Positions 49,086 to 59,199 of a DNA stretch of 64,000 bases are shown piece by piece. Location: the NCBI RefSeq assembly GCF_902806685.2, contig NC_048564.1:16678418-16742417 (forward strand), written 5' to 3'. Every line of letters starts with the position of its first letter. Position 1 is the first letter of the stretch. The notes under the pieces were generated by a model. It ran no database searches, was not told the origin of the DNA, and worked only from the letters and a program-made list of their open reading frames with translations. This DNA is from Maniola hyperantus. Its lineage: Eukaryota; Arthropoda; Insecta; Lepidoptera; Nymphalidae. The position numbers and the translations under genes are program-made.

Positions 49086-50213
49086 ATATGTCACTGTGTA
49101 TCTTGGGTTCTGTATGTCATGATCTGGGGCAGTGTTGTTTCGTGAGAAGAGACTAACAATACGGCGCCGGCGTTTAGCTCTCACTGCTTATAGTCAAGGA
49201 GGTGGTGGCACTTTGGTAACATTTAAGGCTACGAGGGTTCCAAACGCACCCAGGTCTTAGAAGGAGCCCACAACAAACTCAGCTGGGTATTCTTTTTATT
49301 ATCACACATGGCCCATCTGTTATTATTATTATACCTATACTTTTTGTCCAAGAAAATCAAAGAAGTGCCACGGAATCTTTAAAAACCAAAACCCACGCGA
49401 ACGAAGTCAAAGTCATTTAATCAAATTGGATAAGTAGGTACTTTTGTACCTTTCTGATTGTCAATTGGGATGATGACTGTCAAAAATAAATTATTTCTTA
49501 GGGATTACTAAATAGAAGGTCTTCCAAATTTGTAAAACCCACGTCCGCTATTAATTTTAACAGTTTGTTAATCATTTTAAATTATCAATTTAATTTAAAA
49601 AGTATCTCAAATTATGTCATAACTGAGAATTTCGTACAAGCTCCCTTACTTAGCGAGCGTTTTGACGTTTGATAAAAAGTCGCTGATTTGACTAGTAGCC
49701 ATCATCCGTATTGCTCAAATTGCGATAAAGTCGTGGGCCATCATCTAGTAAAATACAATTAGAACAATCTCACTGACGACTGAGCATTTATTGCCAACAG
49801 CTCCTCGACTACGATTGTCGATGATTTACACCAACATCTTCCTACAAAATAAAAGAAATGGAAATTTTCATAACAACAGCCCAAAGTATTTTTATTCTTG
49901 TGCTACGCTATAAACAAAATGTTTTCTACCCCGCGTTCTGGATCACTAATAATAATTTGTATAAATTACAACATTTGTTATAAAAGTTACACTTGGTCGG
50001 CCTCGCAAAACAATTTAAAATGCATTTTTGAACTTCTTTATTTCAATTTTGGATTGTTCAACAACATTTCCAAGAGAACCAAAAAAGGAAGATTTTTTAT
50101 TCAAATAAACTTTTACAAGTTTTTTTTTTATTTTGTAATATTTCACGATATAAGTATTCCAAATAAAACATCTGACTGGCACTAGAAGTCAACAAACATT
50201 CCGTATGTAGGCT
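49086..50213. other. about 1.1 kb without gene; small Helitron-like traces
   Basis: A worn Heli-A piece at 49345-49410 (AAACCCACGCGAACGAAGTC) and an isolated CATCTAGT end near 49740. The 95-codon plus frame at 49898-50185 is N/F/I/K-rich and without motif. Confidence 0.45.
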
Positions 50214-50257
50214 ACTCGGAGTCAATGCCGCGTCGTAGGCGGGGCATTGATCCGAGT
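50214..50257. repeat. hairpin
   Basis: ACTCGGAGTCAATGCC (50214-50229) and GGCATTGATCCGAGT (50243-50257) pair with one bulge around a GC-rich loop. Confidence 0.7.
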
Positions 50258-50404
50258 TTTGCACGCTATACATTGCGGGTTTGAAAAATATTGAAGCACT
50301 AAAACTAATACAAAACGAGGCAAATGGTTATTAGTATTGGATTGTGTTTAGGTAGTATAACAATAACACTAAGTTTTTGCTATCGTTCTGGTTACACCCT
50401 GTAT

Positions 50405-50520
50405 ATTATACGTAACTACCTTGTTGGTCTAGTGGTTATGTTCGACTTCAGATGACGAGGACGTGGGTTCAATTCACAGATCGGGTCAATAAACAGTTAG
50501 ATATTGGATTTTTCTGTTAA
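50405..50520 (+). mobile_element. SINE-4: another tRNA-like head
   Basis: CTTGTTGGTCTAGTGGTTAT (box A) and GGACGTGGGTTCAATTCACA (box B) at tRNA-like spacing, followed by AT-rich sequence. Acceptor-stem pairing is not evident, so a SINE rather than a tRNA gene. Confidence 0.5.
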
Positions 50521-50529
50521 GAATTTCTA

Positions 50530-50757
50530 TTGGGGGGTCTTCCAACGCTGCGCTTTCCGGTGCGAGGTCGCCATTCCAGCACTCCAACGTCTATCGGTTG
50601 TACGAACTATTTGCCCTGCCCATTGCCACTTCAGCTTTGCAACCCGTTAAGCTATGTCGATTACTCTAGTTCTGATTTAATCATGTAGAGAAACTCCAAG
50701 CGTAGCTTTCTCCATTGCCTGCTGAGTGACTCGGAGCTTTCTTATGAGGTCCATATA
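50530..50757 (-). pseudogene. RTE ORF2 fragment without tail
   Basis: GGGGGGTCTTCCAACGCTGC, TGCCCTGCCCATTGCCACTT, AGAGAAACTCCAAGCGTAGC, GAGCTTTCTTATGAGGTCCA. Minus-strand reading gives the MDLIRKLRVTQQAME then LRL-GVSLHD region, with an internal deletion. Confidence 0.7.
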
Positions 50758-51200
50758 CATTTTTATTATTACTATGTATTTTTATTTATTAAGGACCTCT
50801 ATATGAGTGTAGGCCTCCTCCATTTTTCCACTATTTTCTGTCTATAGCTTTATTGACCCAATTGTATGTATGTGCAATATAGATATCTAAATAAATAGAA
50901 TGAATCACGACTGCAGAGTTCGGAGGATTTGGAGCAGTTCTCAAGTCCTCCCTTCGGTATTCACAGATTCCCGGCCCCGTCCCAAGTCGTCCGTGAAAGT
51001 ATTCGGAACTCCGATATTTGATCGCGCCGGTTTGAAATATTAATGAGACAAATCTTTGGCGTCGTTTCCGTAGACGATAAATAACGTAGGATTGAGTGAC
51101 GCGGGTTTGTTTAACTATTGATGGTGACGGACCTTTTGGTCAGATGTTTCATGTATCGGTGCTATGGATGGTGACAGTTTTGTTCATTCTTTGTTATATT
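50758..51200. other. no gene; GC-rich patch 50905-51040
   Basis: TTCCCGGCCCCGTCCCAAGT, CGTCCGTGAAAGTATTCGGA, CGCGCCGGTTTGAAATATTA: unlike the repeats and without a frame. Confidence 0.35.
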
Positions 51201-51452
51201 ATACTGGCTGATGCCTGCGACTTCGTCCACGTGGATTTAGCTAGGTTTTTAATAGATTTGAAATTGAAGAGATTGCTTATTGCCAATACTATCTTGTTTA
51301 TAAATTTTTAGATTTTTTCTCGCTTGGTGTAAAATAACCGTATTATACTTATATACCCATGCAAAAAATCACATCGATCCGTTGCTCTGTTACGATGTAA
51401 TTGAAGGACAAACCAACACACTCTCGCATTATTAATACGGGTACCTAGTGAT
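51201..51452 (-). mobile_element. Heli-B with altered middle
   Basis: CTGGCTGATGCCTGCGACTT start, AAAAAATCACATCGATCCGT, TGTAATTGAAGGACAAACCA, GGGTACCTAGTGATT end. The GGGAACTCTTTG..GTCACTCTCC part is replaced by unrelated AT-rich bases. Confidence 0.6.
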
Positions 51453-51801
51453 TTAGATTTTCAATAAAAAATGTATGAGATTATTTCATAAAATGTTGAC
51501 AAGCATGATGAAAAGTACAATAGAATACGCATTTCAAATATACGTCGTATTATTGGGGATGCCAAAATCGCCGGCGAAATATTATCACGGCGCTCCCGGC
51601 TTCCAAAGTGCACCTTGCCGATAAATCAAACGTGCGTAATACCGCCTTTATATGCATGACCCATCTCATAAACAGATTTCTTAAGATTTATGCTACCTAC
51701 ATTTATGTTAGGACTGCACTGAATTATTTGCACTATATTTTGATTTTCAAAGTCGGTTCTTAGGGTTCCATCCTACCCGAAGGATTAAGAAGTAAAGGAT
51801 T
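51453..51801. other. no gene; GTTCC scrap
   Basis: CGCCGGCGAAATATTATCAC near 51570 is a GC-richer patch. TTCTTAGGGTTCCATCCTAC at 51758 is a worn GTTCC-family end. Confidence 0.4.
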
Positions 51802-51992
51802 ATCTATATATGTAAAAGGAAAAGGTGACTGACTGACTGACTGATCTATCAACGCACAGCTCAAACTACTGGACGAATCGGGCTGAAATTTGGCACGCAG
51901 ATAGCTATTATGACGTAGGCATCCGCTAAGAATGGATTTTTGGAAATTCAACCCCTAAGGGGGTGAAATAGGGGTTTAAAATTTGTGTAGTC
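51802..51992 (+). mobile_element. Heli-C, 3' end cut off
   Basis: ATCTATATATGTAAAAGGAA, TGACTGACTGACTGACTGAT, GGCACGCAGATAGCTATTAT, CAACCCCTAAGGGGGTGAAA. It stops at TGTGTAGTC, immediately before the hairpin. Confidence 0.75.
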
Positions 51993-52519
51993 ATATGTAT
52001 ATGTATCGATAACAATTAGTGAACACAACGTTTGCAATTACTGCGCCAAGTATTCGGTCAAAATGGAATCAATATTGTCCCCAAGAGAAACACGGACCCC
52101 TAAAAAGGCGTGAAATATTTCATTGCCCCGGCGCACGGCGGTATCGGTATACGGATCTCCAGAGATGAGATCTGGACATTCCAGCCTCCCTACACTCGAG
52201 ATAGCTGAGAACATGACGCGTATCATTTATCTGGGCCCATCCGTCTGCTCTGCTACTTATCGGACACTACACAGGACCCACTGTCCCCTTCTGAATGTTT
52301 ATAAATGACCAGACAACGATCTAAGTATTAATACTTATAAATAGTCACGATACAAAGAAATAAACTTCCAGGGTAGCAGTGATGCCGCGCCGTGCGTGGC
52401 AATCGAGATGGCAGTATGTCATTAGTAATTTTCAATATTTTGTGTTTGGTGAAAAACCATGCACTCCATTGCGCGATTCCCTAAGAGAGAAATTTAAAGA
52501 AATAGAGGTATTCTTACTA
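51993..52519. other. no recognised gene; overlapping short frames
   Basis: GC-balanced sequence at 52080-52300 holds a 62-codon minus frame (52038-52226) and a 61-codon plus frame (52123-52308). Neither has a motif or obvious splice sites. Confidence 0.35.
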
Positions 52520-52610
52520 CGTCTGACCGTGAATTTAAAGTTACATCACAAAAAAAATTAAAATGAATAAATAATTACTATTTTCAACTCTCAAAGTAAG
52601 ATCATAGTTA
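52520..52610 (+). mobile_element. GTTCC-family middle fragment
   Basis: GACCGTGAATTTAAAGTTAC, AATAATTACTATTTTCAACT, TCAAAGTAAGATCATAGTTA. Confidence 0.5.
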
Positions 52611-52619
52611 TCTTGCAGG

Positions 52620-52650
52620 AAAATTTATAGTTCTAGAAACTATAAATTTT
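52620..52650. repeat. perfect 13-bp hairpin
   Basis: AAAATTTATAGTT, loop CTAGA, AACTATAAATTTT. An exact inverted repeat next to the GTTCC fragment. Confidence 0.75.
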
Positions 52651-52944
52651 GAAAAAAAAACAATTTGGTGGCTGCATGGCGCCTTTTTCAAATGTAATTT
52701 TTTTAACTTTTTAGTTCGTCTTTTGGCAGTTTTGTCCATCATATCCAAATGTTAGTAAAGCCAGTCTACACAAAGTAATTCTCCGTGGTGGTGATACCTT
52801 AGGCGGCAGGTGGTGCTCCAACGTCGTAAACTGTTTGGGGCTATTAGAGCATCATTATTAGATAATTGGACGTATCAATCAGTGGAACAACACCTTTAGG
52901 TTTTTAGACTTGTAATAATGTTTCATTACGAAATATTTTTTTGG

Positions 52945-53055
52945 GTTTAATAAAAACTGCCATACCCCTTCCAGGTTAGGCCGCTTCCATAAACTGTATC
53001 ATCACTTATCACCGGGTGAGATTGGAGTAAAGGGCTAACATTGTGTCTGCATAAA
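52945..53055 (+). mobile_element. E-family repeat
   Basis: GGGTTTAATAAAAACTGCCA, CCCTTCCAGGTTAGGCCGCT, ATCACCGGGTGAGATTGGAG. Matches 5020. Confidence 0.6.
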
Positions 53056-53060
53056 ATATT

Positions 53061-53302
53061 CACTACCTCTATTATAAATGCGAGAGTACGTTTGTTTGTT
53101 GGTTTGTTGCTTTATTGGTTTGTTGGTTTGTCCTTCAATCACGTTGCAACGGAGCAACTGATTGACGTGATTTTTTGCATCGGCATAGCTGTTAAAGACC
53201 TGGAAAGTGACATAGGCTACTTTTCATTCCGGAAAATCAAAGAGTTCTCACGGGATTTAAAAAAACCTACGTACTGCGTACGAAGTCGCTTGTATGAGCT
53301 AG
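53061..53302 (+). mobile_element. Heli-B, full length
   Basis: TATTATAAATGCGAGAGTAC, an expanded (TTGGTTTGTTG)-like run, TCAATCACGTTGCAACGGAG, CATAGGCTACTTTTCATTCC, GCGTACGAAGTCGCTTGTATGAG and CTAG at 53299-53302. The plus orientation confirms the 3' hairpin order. Confidence 0.75.
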
Positions 53303-53694
53303 TAATAAAATAAAAATAATTTAAATCCCTTTTCATAGATTAACCAAAAGCATAGTTAAAACGTCACAAACTCATAAAACATTAACCATAAAGCTTAGGC
53401 CTGACGCTATAAAATCATAGAATATTTAAAGGGTGAAGGGTTAACCGCCAGAAACGTCCAGTTTGTGGGTAGCGGTTAAACTTCGCGGCGGAACCCGCCG
53501 AGTTTCGCGTTCGGGCCCTGGGAGAGGTTCAGAATATACCTACCTACTAATTCGGTTTTGTTTAATCGGATAAAATACATTTGTTTGTAGGGAGTTCGAG
53601 AGCTATTTGGTTTTGTTTAATCGGATTTTAAACATTTGTAAAGGATCTATGCTAGGAGGTGTTCAAATCCAAACTCAGCGTTATTAAATAAATA
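53303..53694. other. no gene; GC-rich patch and small duplication
   Basis: CTTCGCGGCGGAACCCGCCG near 53480 is a GC-rich near-palindrome. TTTGGTTTTGTTTAATCGGAT appears near 53552 and 53608 as a short direct duplication. Confidence 0.4.
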
Positions 53695-53900
53695 AGTAAT
53701 TTTTTTTTATTCAATTAAACTTTTACAAGTGTTTTTGAATCGTCAGCTGCATCTAAGACTGGTTCGGAATGCCTTTCCTACCGAGAAGAACCAGCAAGAA
53801 ACTCGGTGGTTTCTCTTTTCAAGAGAAAGAACCGAGCTGCAGGTCAAATCTACGCTCTTTTATCATTTAGATATTCTTCAATTGTGTAATATGCTTTTTA
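53695..53900 (-). mobile_element. F-family repeat, longest copy
   Basis: TTTTTTTTATTCAATTAAAC, GAATCGTCAGCTGCATCTAA, GACTGGTTCGGAATGCCTTT, GAAGAACCAGCAAGAAACTC. The T tract on the plus strand is the A tail of a minus-strand retroelement. Probable LINE 3' end. Confidence 0.55.
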
Positions 53901-54267
53901 CTTAGCTGGCATTAGAATACCTACCACAAACTTTGTACCTACCTTCAATTTTTTTTAATCCAAATTGCTTATTTGTTATTGACTGAGTGGAAGATTGGTC
54001 GCTGTTGTAGGAGAAACCTGTATAGGTAATAATATATTTTATAATTTTTATGATAGTGTTCTTGCCGAGATTTATAGGAAGTTTTTAAATACGTCATATC
54101 AAAAATTGCTGTATAAATTATGTCCATGATCGAATTAATTTCAAAGTTACCTAATAGGTAAATTGTCCCATAACGGAGGTATATTTATTATTTTAAATTA
54201 ATTAAGTATTAATCAGTATTTCAGTACTTAAGTACCTACCTCGTACGTCATTCTAAAAATAGGTTCC
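53901..54267. other. no gene or repeat recognised
   Basis: AT-rich sequence without frames. Confidence 0.45.
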
Positions 54268-54414
54268 TATAGTACGCGACAGATGAGATGACAATAGGTA
54301 CCTATAGTACGCGACAGATGAGATAAAAATAGGGGTACGAGGTGGGAGACGCCCTACAGTCTACACACCCGCACGTCACCCGGACTCGCCCGCACTGCGT
54401 TGGCACGGGGGCTT
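54268..54414. mobile_element. FB1 with a duplicated left arm
   Basis: TATAGTACGCGACAGATGAG occurs at 54268 and again at 54303, the second running on into the GC-rich loop (CGTCACCCGGACTCGCCCGC). The right arm is absent. Flanking AGGTACC words accompany the duplication. Confidence 0.75.
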
Positions 54415-54479
54415 AATTTTATTGAAGAGATTATTAGATAGATATGTATATTTTTTCTTTAATTTACAGATCAGCACTT

Positions 54480-54589
54480 AGCTTAGCTTAGATTAGCGAT
54501 ATGCTGCAAGGATGTTCCAAATCTTAGCGGTTCAGATTAGAAACGAGGAGGCAAATCGCTTCGTACGTATCCGTGGAATTGCGACTAAG
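54480..54589 (+). mobile_element. H-family segment
   Basis: GGATGTTCCAAATCTTAGCG, GTTCAGATTAGAAACGAGGA, GGCAAATCGCTTCGTACGTA, TCCGTGGAATTGCGACTAAG. It ends at the left terminus of the 3.37-kb element. Confidence 0.45.
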
Positions 54590-55284
54590 TAAGGGAAACG
54601 CTGGTATAGTCGTCAGTGTACCGATACCCGTCAGATTGTAAAAAATGGTCAGCTATTAATTTCTAGCTAAAACTAAATGAAAACTTTTTATGGCAACATA
54701 TTTGTGATAGTATTTTCCATAAATTAGTATAACAACATTTAATCCAAACTATAATAGCGTTGGAGAAAAACGCATTCAAAGTTAGCATTTTCAAAATTTG
54801 TGTTTTTAGCCAGGTTTAGTCACTCAATCGTAGTCCTACATGCTAGTATTCGAAGAAAGTTTTGAAACATCTATTGGCCACTCTGGTAAATCTGATTATT
54901 TTATACAACAGTCAAGTTAATTTTCTAATGAAATAATCTATAAAACTGTGTTTATTTTATTATTATTTATGATTTAACGCATGTGACATCTATTGGTACT
55001 TTGAAATCCCTACTTGACCCAATACTCGTCAAAATTCATACTATTTTGACGGTTACTGGGACACACTAGAAAAATGAACGTAATACCGACACTGTTCAAT
55101 TTTAAACCTTATTGCAACGTGATAAGAGTTTCAGTTGCGGTACACAGACAGTGACTGTTTTGGACAGTTAATCTGTACTTAAATTGACCTTTAATTTTAA
55201 GATGCAATGTTTTTATTTTTTAACCTGACTACGACGAAGTTAAAGTTTTATAATTTTAGCATGCTGTGTAATGTTTATCTGTTC

Positions 55285-55600
55285 CCGTATATATTTGACC
55301 GAGCGAAGTGAGGTCTCTGAGTCTACTTGAGTGAAATTGCACTTGTCCGTCTGTCCGTCAGAGCCTTATAACTTCTGAATTACTGACCGCAATTACTTCA
55401 AATTTAAACATAATATGAAAACTGACGGCCTTCAGCCGAATATTACAAAATACATACAAAAATATAAAAGCTTTATTTCAGCGGGGCTCTCATATGAAAT
55501 AGGGAGTTTTAAAGTGGCGATTGAATTCACCGCTATATTATGTCAAAAACGGTGACATATTAGAGATTGAAACGTGTGTATAATTTCAGTTATATCGTGC
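55285..55600. mobile_element. fragment of a GACCGAGCGAAG-type repeat
   Basis: TGACCGAGCGAAGTGAGGTC and GCACTTGTCCGTCTGTCCGT, AGCGGGGCTCTCATATGAAA are words common to a repeat type seen widely in arthropod genomes. No frame and no terminal structure seen. Confidence 0.35.
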
Positions 55601-55743
55601 ATCGAGACCAATAATTAATCTATGATATCGTGTACTTGAACAACAAAAATTAAAATCAGATAATATATGTTATAAAGAAACGAAATTATTTCATTTTTAA
55701 TGGGCATCAGTATTTTTAACATAACTTTACAATAATCTTAATA

Positions 55744-56352
55744 TTAGGTTGGGGAAAAAGTTTCTTCGCATTTTTAAGAAAATTAAAAAAAAATAGTATA
55801 GTTTATTTACATTTAACTAAAGTATGAAAACCATTTTGTTCGATAACTTTTTGCCATCTTGTAGGTAGGGACATGATCCCATTGATATAGAAATTTTGGG
55901 ACTTCTGATCAAAATACCGCGACAAGTGGTTTTGGCAGTCCTCTAGTGATGTTGTAACCTGACACTGCCTAAAGAATTCTGAAGAAACCGAAACAGCTGG
56001 AAATCTGAAGGTGCAAGGTCAGGACTATACGGCGGATGCATTAACACCTCCCAGCCAAACTTTCTTAACTTTTGCTGAGTGGCTAAAGATGTGTGAGGTC
56101 TAGCGTTATCATGATAAAAAACCACACCCCTTAACTGTTGATTAATTCCAGCCGCTTTCTCTCAACTTCTTGCTTTAATCTTATCAGTTGTTCGCAGTAG
56201 ACTTCAGAATCGATGGTCCTGCCTGGTGATAACAGCTCATAATGAATAATGCCCTTCCAATCCCACCACACACACAGCATCACCTTGTTGCGAGTTAACC
56301 CGGGTTTCGCCACAGTCTGTGAAGCCTGACCGGCCTTTGACCACGACTTTCA
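55744..56352 (-). pseudogene. mariner transposase, 5' truncated and frameshifted
   Basis: A mariner transposase cuts and pastes its element at TA sites. The minus strand gives SWSKAGQASQTVAKPGLTRN, VMLCVWWDWKGIIHYELLSP, then after a frameshift near 56128 VVFYHDNARPHTSLATQQKL and HPPYSPDLAPSDF, and after a second frameshift near 55955 the C-terminus ending at the stop 55803-55805. All three catalytic D are visible, with 34 residues between D of HDN and D of PSD (D,D34D). The 3' inverted repeat TTAGGTTGGGGAAAAAG lies at 55744-55760. The N-terminal DNA-binding half and the other repeat are missing. Confidence 0.85.
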
Positions 56353-56500
56353 TCGTTAAAGCAAGTGATTTAATGATTTCAAGCTTGTTTCGTGGTTTAA
56401 CGACATATTATTATTTAGATAACGGCTACATTCCACGATTAGTTTATTAATTTTATTTGTCGATATCTCGACCAAATTGTACGATCTTTGCAATTGGGTC
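56347..56500. other. SINE-1 scrap and unclassified junction sequence
   Basis: TTCATCGTTAAAGCAAGTGA is a SINE-1 body word that replaces the 5' part of the mariner gene. ATAACGGCTACATTCCACGA and TTGTCGATATCTCGACC follow, unclassified. Confidence 0.4.
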
Positions 56501-56504
56501 TGGG

Positions 56505-57130
56505 CGATGGAGAGACTCTGAGCTTTTTTATGAAGTTCATAGTTAGCAATCATGTCTCAAAACCATAAATGTCATCAGGTATACATACCTACTCGTCTAC
56601 AATGTCGAGTGCAGAGCTCTTAATGATTACTGGGTGGGGCAGGATATGAGCCTTAGTCATGATTTTTGTCTTACTCATGTCCATCTCTAGGCCCACCTGT
56701 TCTGAAGCTCTGCTGTCATTGAGCATTGCATTAAGGTCTTCCAGAGTCTCTGCAATAACGATTATACATTGTCATCGGCAAATCAAAGGTGAGTGATGTA
56801 CACGCCATTAGTGTTAATGCTAAGACCGTTCCAATCCTGAAACTTAAAACAGTCTTCTAAAGCAGCGGTAAAGGGCTTCGGGGGGGTTACGACTCCTTGC
56901 CTGGTCCTCAATGCGGACTGACATCGTGGCGGTTTTCGTACAAGCACTTCAGCACTTGAATATGCCAGTAGTCGATTTGGCACCTCTATGGCGATCTCAA
57001 TACAGCCTATGTTTCCAAGGAATCTAAGGCTTTTTCACAAAAACATTAAACAAAGTGGCAGATTATATTCTTCAGTCTTCTGTATAACCTGCCGCAGCGT
57101 GTGGAAGTGATCCAGGTCCTGAAGCCCTTT
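56505..57130 (-). pseudogene. RTE reverse transcriptase core, decayed
   Basis: The minus strand reads GLQDLDHFHTLRQVIQKTEE, YNLPLCLMF, then EKALDSLE (catalytic YEKAFDS block with the first D lost), TPPKPFTAALEDCFKFQDWN, GLSINTNGVYITHL, a stop in place of R, FADDNV (second catalytic block, FADD kept), IIVIAETLEDLNAMLNDSRA, SEQVGLEMDMSKTKIM and HPVIIKSSALDIVDE. This is the RTE RT palm, the only RT core in the window. At least two frameshifts and two stops. Confidence 0.8.
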
Positions 57131-57343
57131 CGGTATTTTTTGCTATCGAATTGAGTGGAGTTTCAAATGAGAGAGCGAGAAAATTTGGGGTTCATAAATA
57201 TAAATATTAAAATATAACAAGCAACAGAAAAACAATTTTAAAAAGAGGCTTATTTGACTAGTAGTCATCATTCCTATTTGAACAATATCTAAAAACAACT
57301 TGAACAATATAGTAGGTAATGCTACCTAATACTCGTAGTTGGA
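57131..57343. other. unclassified AT-rich link
   Basis: GCTTATTTGACTAGTAGTCATCATTCC resembles words near 49690. Nothing else recognised. Confidence 0.35.
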
Positions 57344-57483
57344 CCCCCCACTACGTGGACGGACGATATCAAACGAGTCGCAAAGAGCCGCTGGATTCAA
57401 GTGGCGCAAGACCGTGGCGTGTGGAAGTCCCTACAAAAGACTTACGTCCAGCAGTGGACGTCTATCGGTTGATGATGATGATA
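57344..57483 (+). mobile_element. RTE 3' fragment with tail
   Basis: CCCACTACGTGGACGGACGA, TATCAAACGAGTCGCAAAGA, GTGGCGTGTGGAAGTCCCTA, CAGTGGACGTCTATCGGTTG then (ATG)n to 57483. Opposite to the RT core at 56505, so it is a different insertion. Confidence 0.75.
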
Positions 57484-58164
57484 TATCATAGACAACGTAA
57501 ACGGCCATGGACGAGGCGCGGATTTCCTGCCATGGCTTGAAATCCCAGAATCCAATAGTTTTTCATTTAAAACGACTAGTTAAATTTATATTTTACACAT
57601 TTTCTCAGCTCGAGTGGCCATGTAAAAAAAAACACAACTTGAAAATGAAATTAAAATAAACCTTATGTCTACGGTAATAGAGTTTAAATTATTGTTAAAA
57701 ATTGACGAGTTCTGGGACACATTGACGATAATTAGGACAAATCTGACGGATACTGGTACAAATCACTCATTTTTGTATTTTTTAATTATTTAATAACATT
57801 AATGAAACTTATTAATTCCAAAATTACATTTAATAAATACATTATAATATCTGCTTTCTTGTCATGTAATTTGTTTTGTTCTAAATTCACTAACAGCAAC
57901 GTGGCAAAGCTGCAAAGTCAGCTAAATTGAGAAACCGACGAGTATTGGGACATTTCCCTTAAATAACGACAAGTAACAAAACGAAACAACTGCAGTTACG
58001 GAGACATGTTACGGAAAGTTGAGACTACTTCCGCCATCTGGCGGCCGAGGATGTTAGTTCTTATTACAAAGGTGCAAACTGCAAACTAAGTTCTACTTGC
58101 CGTGTCTCGTGATGCAACAGACGACGCGACGTTCGGATCATACATTTTATGTGCACACTAGCGT

Positions 58165-58335
58165 ATTCCCGCGACTTTGGTCTTTATCCACGTGGACTAA
58201 ACCCATTTGAAACCCCTATTTTACCTCCTTAGAAGTTGAATATTCAAAAATCCTTTCTTGGCGGATGTCTACATTATAAATATCTATCTGTATAAGTCAG
58301 TCAGCTTTTCTTTTTATACCTATTATGTTTAGATT
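58165..58335 (-). mobile_element. Heli-C, worn
   Basis: TATTCCCGCGACTTTGGTCT, CTCCTTAGAAGTTGAATATT, TATCTGTATAAGTCAGTCAG. First of three Helitron-like copies in a row. Confidence 0.65.
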
Positions 58336-58347
58336 AGGTACATAGAT

Positions 58348-58453
58348 CGCTACTAAGAAAGGATTTATAAAAATTCAACCCCTAAGGGGGTAAAATAGAG
58401 GTTTAAAATTTGTGTAGCTTAGGTACGCTAACGAAGTCGCGGGCATAAGCTAG
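58348..58453 (+). mobile_element. Heli-C 3' end
   Basis: ACTAAGAAAGGATTTATAAA, AACCCCTAAGGGGGTAAAAT, CTAACGAAGTCGCGGGCATAAG and CTAG at 58450-58453. Confidence 0.7.
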
Positions 58454-58699
58454 TCCATACCAATATTATAAATGCGAAAGTGTGTCTGTCTGTCTGCTAG
58501 ATTTTCACGGCCCATCCGTTCAACCGATTTTGACGAAATTTGGTACAGATATAGCTTCAAGCTTGTATCCAAGGGCTTAAAACTTTGTTTTAAGGCTAAG
58601 GCTGTAATAAGGCTTTGTTTTATCCCAAAAAAACAAATAGTTCCCACTGGATTCTTAAAAACCTAAATCTATGCGGACGACGTCGCTTGCATCATCTAG
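58454..58699 (+). mobile_element. Heli-A, full length with internal insertion
   Basis: CAATATTATAAATGCGAAAG, TGTCTGTCTGTCTGCTAGAT, GACGAAATTTGGTACAGATA, TTCCCACTGGATTCTTAAAA, GCGGACGACGTCGCTTGCATCAT and CTAG at 58696-58699. About 50 extra bases (AAGGCTAAGGCTGTAATAAG) lie in the middle. Confidence 0.75.
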
Positions 58700-59199
58700 T
58701 GAAATATAAATAGGTAGGTACCTACTCAAGTAGGCATGGTTGAGTAGAAAATGAGTAAAAGGAACCACTCGGTCACATACCCCGAGCCGGACCAGTTAAT
58801 TAATCTTCATGAGTTCAGCAAACATTTTTATTGTAACAATCATCCCGTAAAGGTGAACTATAAAATATATTCATTTGATTGGCTCCATAGATTAGCCGTA
58901 TTTGTGTTGTCGATGTTTATGGCCGGTTTATGAGTACCGGGAGGGGGGACGGGGGGGTTTTATTACGCATTCAATTGGTATTTATGGAATTGATTAAGTA
59001 AATCTGTCGTTGCGTTTTGTTTACCGCGTTTTATTGCGGTTTTGGTATCTTTATGATCTAGGTAGGTAGGTAGGCATACTACAGTTTTTTTTTAATTTAG
59101 ATACAAATTAGCCTTTAACTGCAATGCTAGCCCGGTGCGGGTGACGTGCGGGTGACGTGCGGGTGTGCGAGGCGTCCCCTTGCCTACGTGTTTAAAACA
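58700..59199. other. unique-looking stretch, then E and FB1 scraps
   Basis: 58740-58990 is GC-balanced (TACCCCGAGCCGGACCAGTT, GGGAGGGGGGACGGGGGGG), opening a 60-codon plus frame without motif. At 59093 an E-family end and at 59128-59183 an FB1 loop (GGTGACGTGCGGGTGACGTG, a tandem duplication) without arms. Confidence 0.4.

Larger units (their letters stand above)
54590..57961. mobile_element. candidate 3.37-kb DNA transposon with subterminal repeats
   Basis: The left end TAAGGGAAACG..ATA.TCGTC.GT and the reverse complement of the right end agree at 20 of 28 positions without gaps. A 20-bp motif close to TGACGAGTATTGGGACA recurs at both ends: about 54617, 55014, 55044, then 57701, 57721, 57742 and 57934, the three at 57.7 kb in near tandem. 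Terminal inverted repeats plus clustered subterminal motifs suggest transposase binding sites. No transposase of its own is visible; the interior holds mariner and RTE remnants. Family and target duplication unresolved. Confidence 0.45.
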
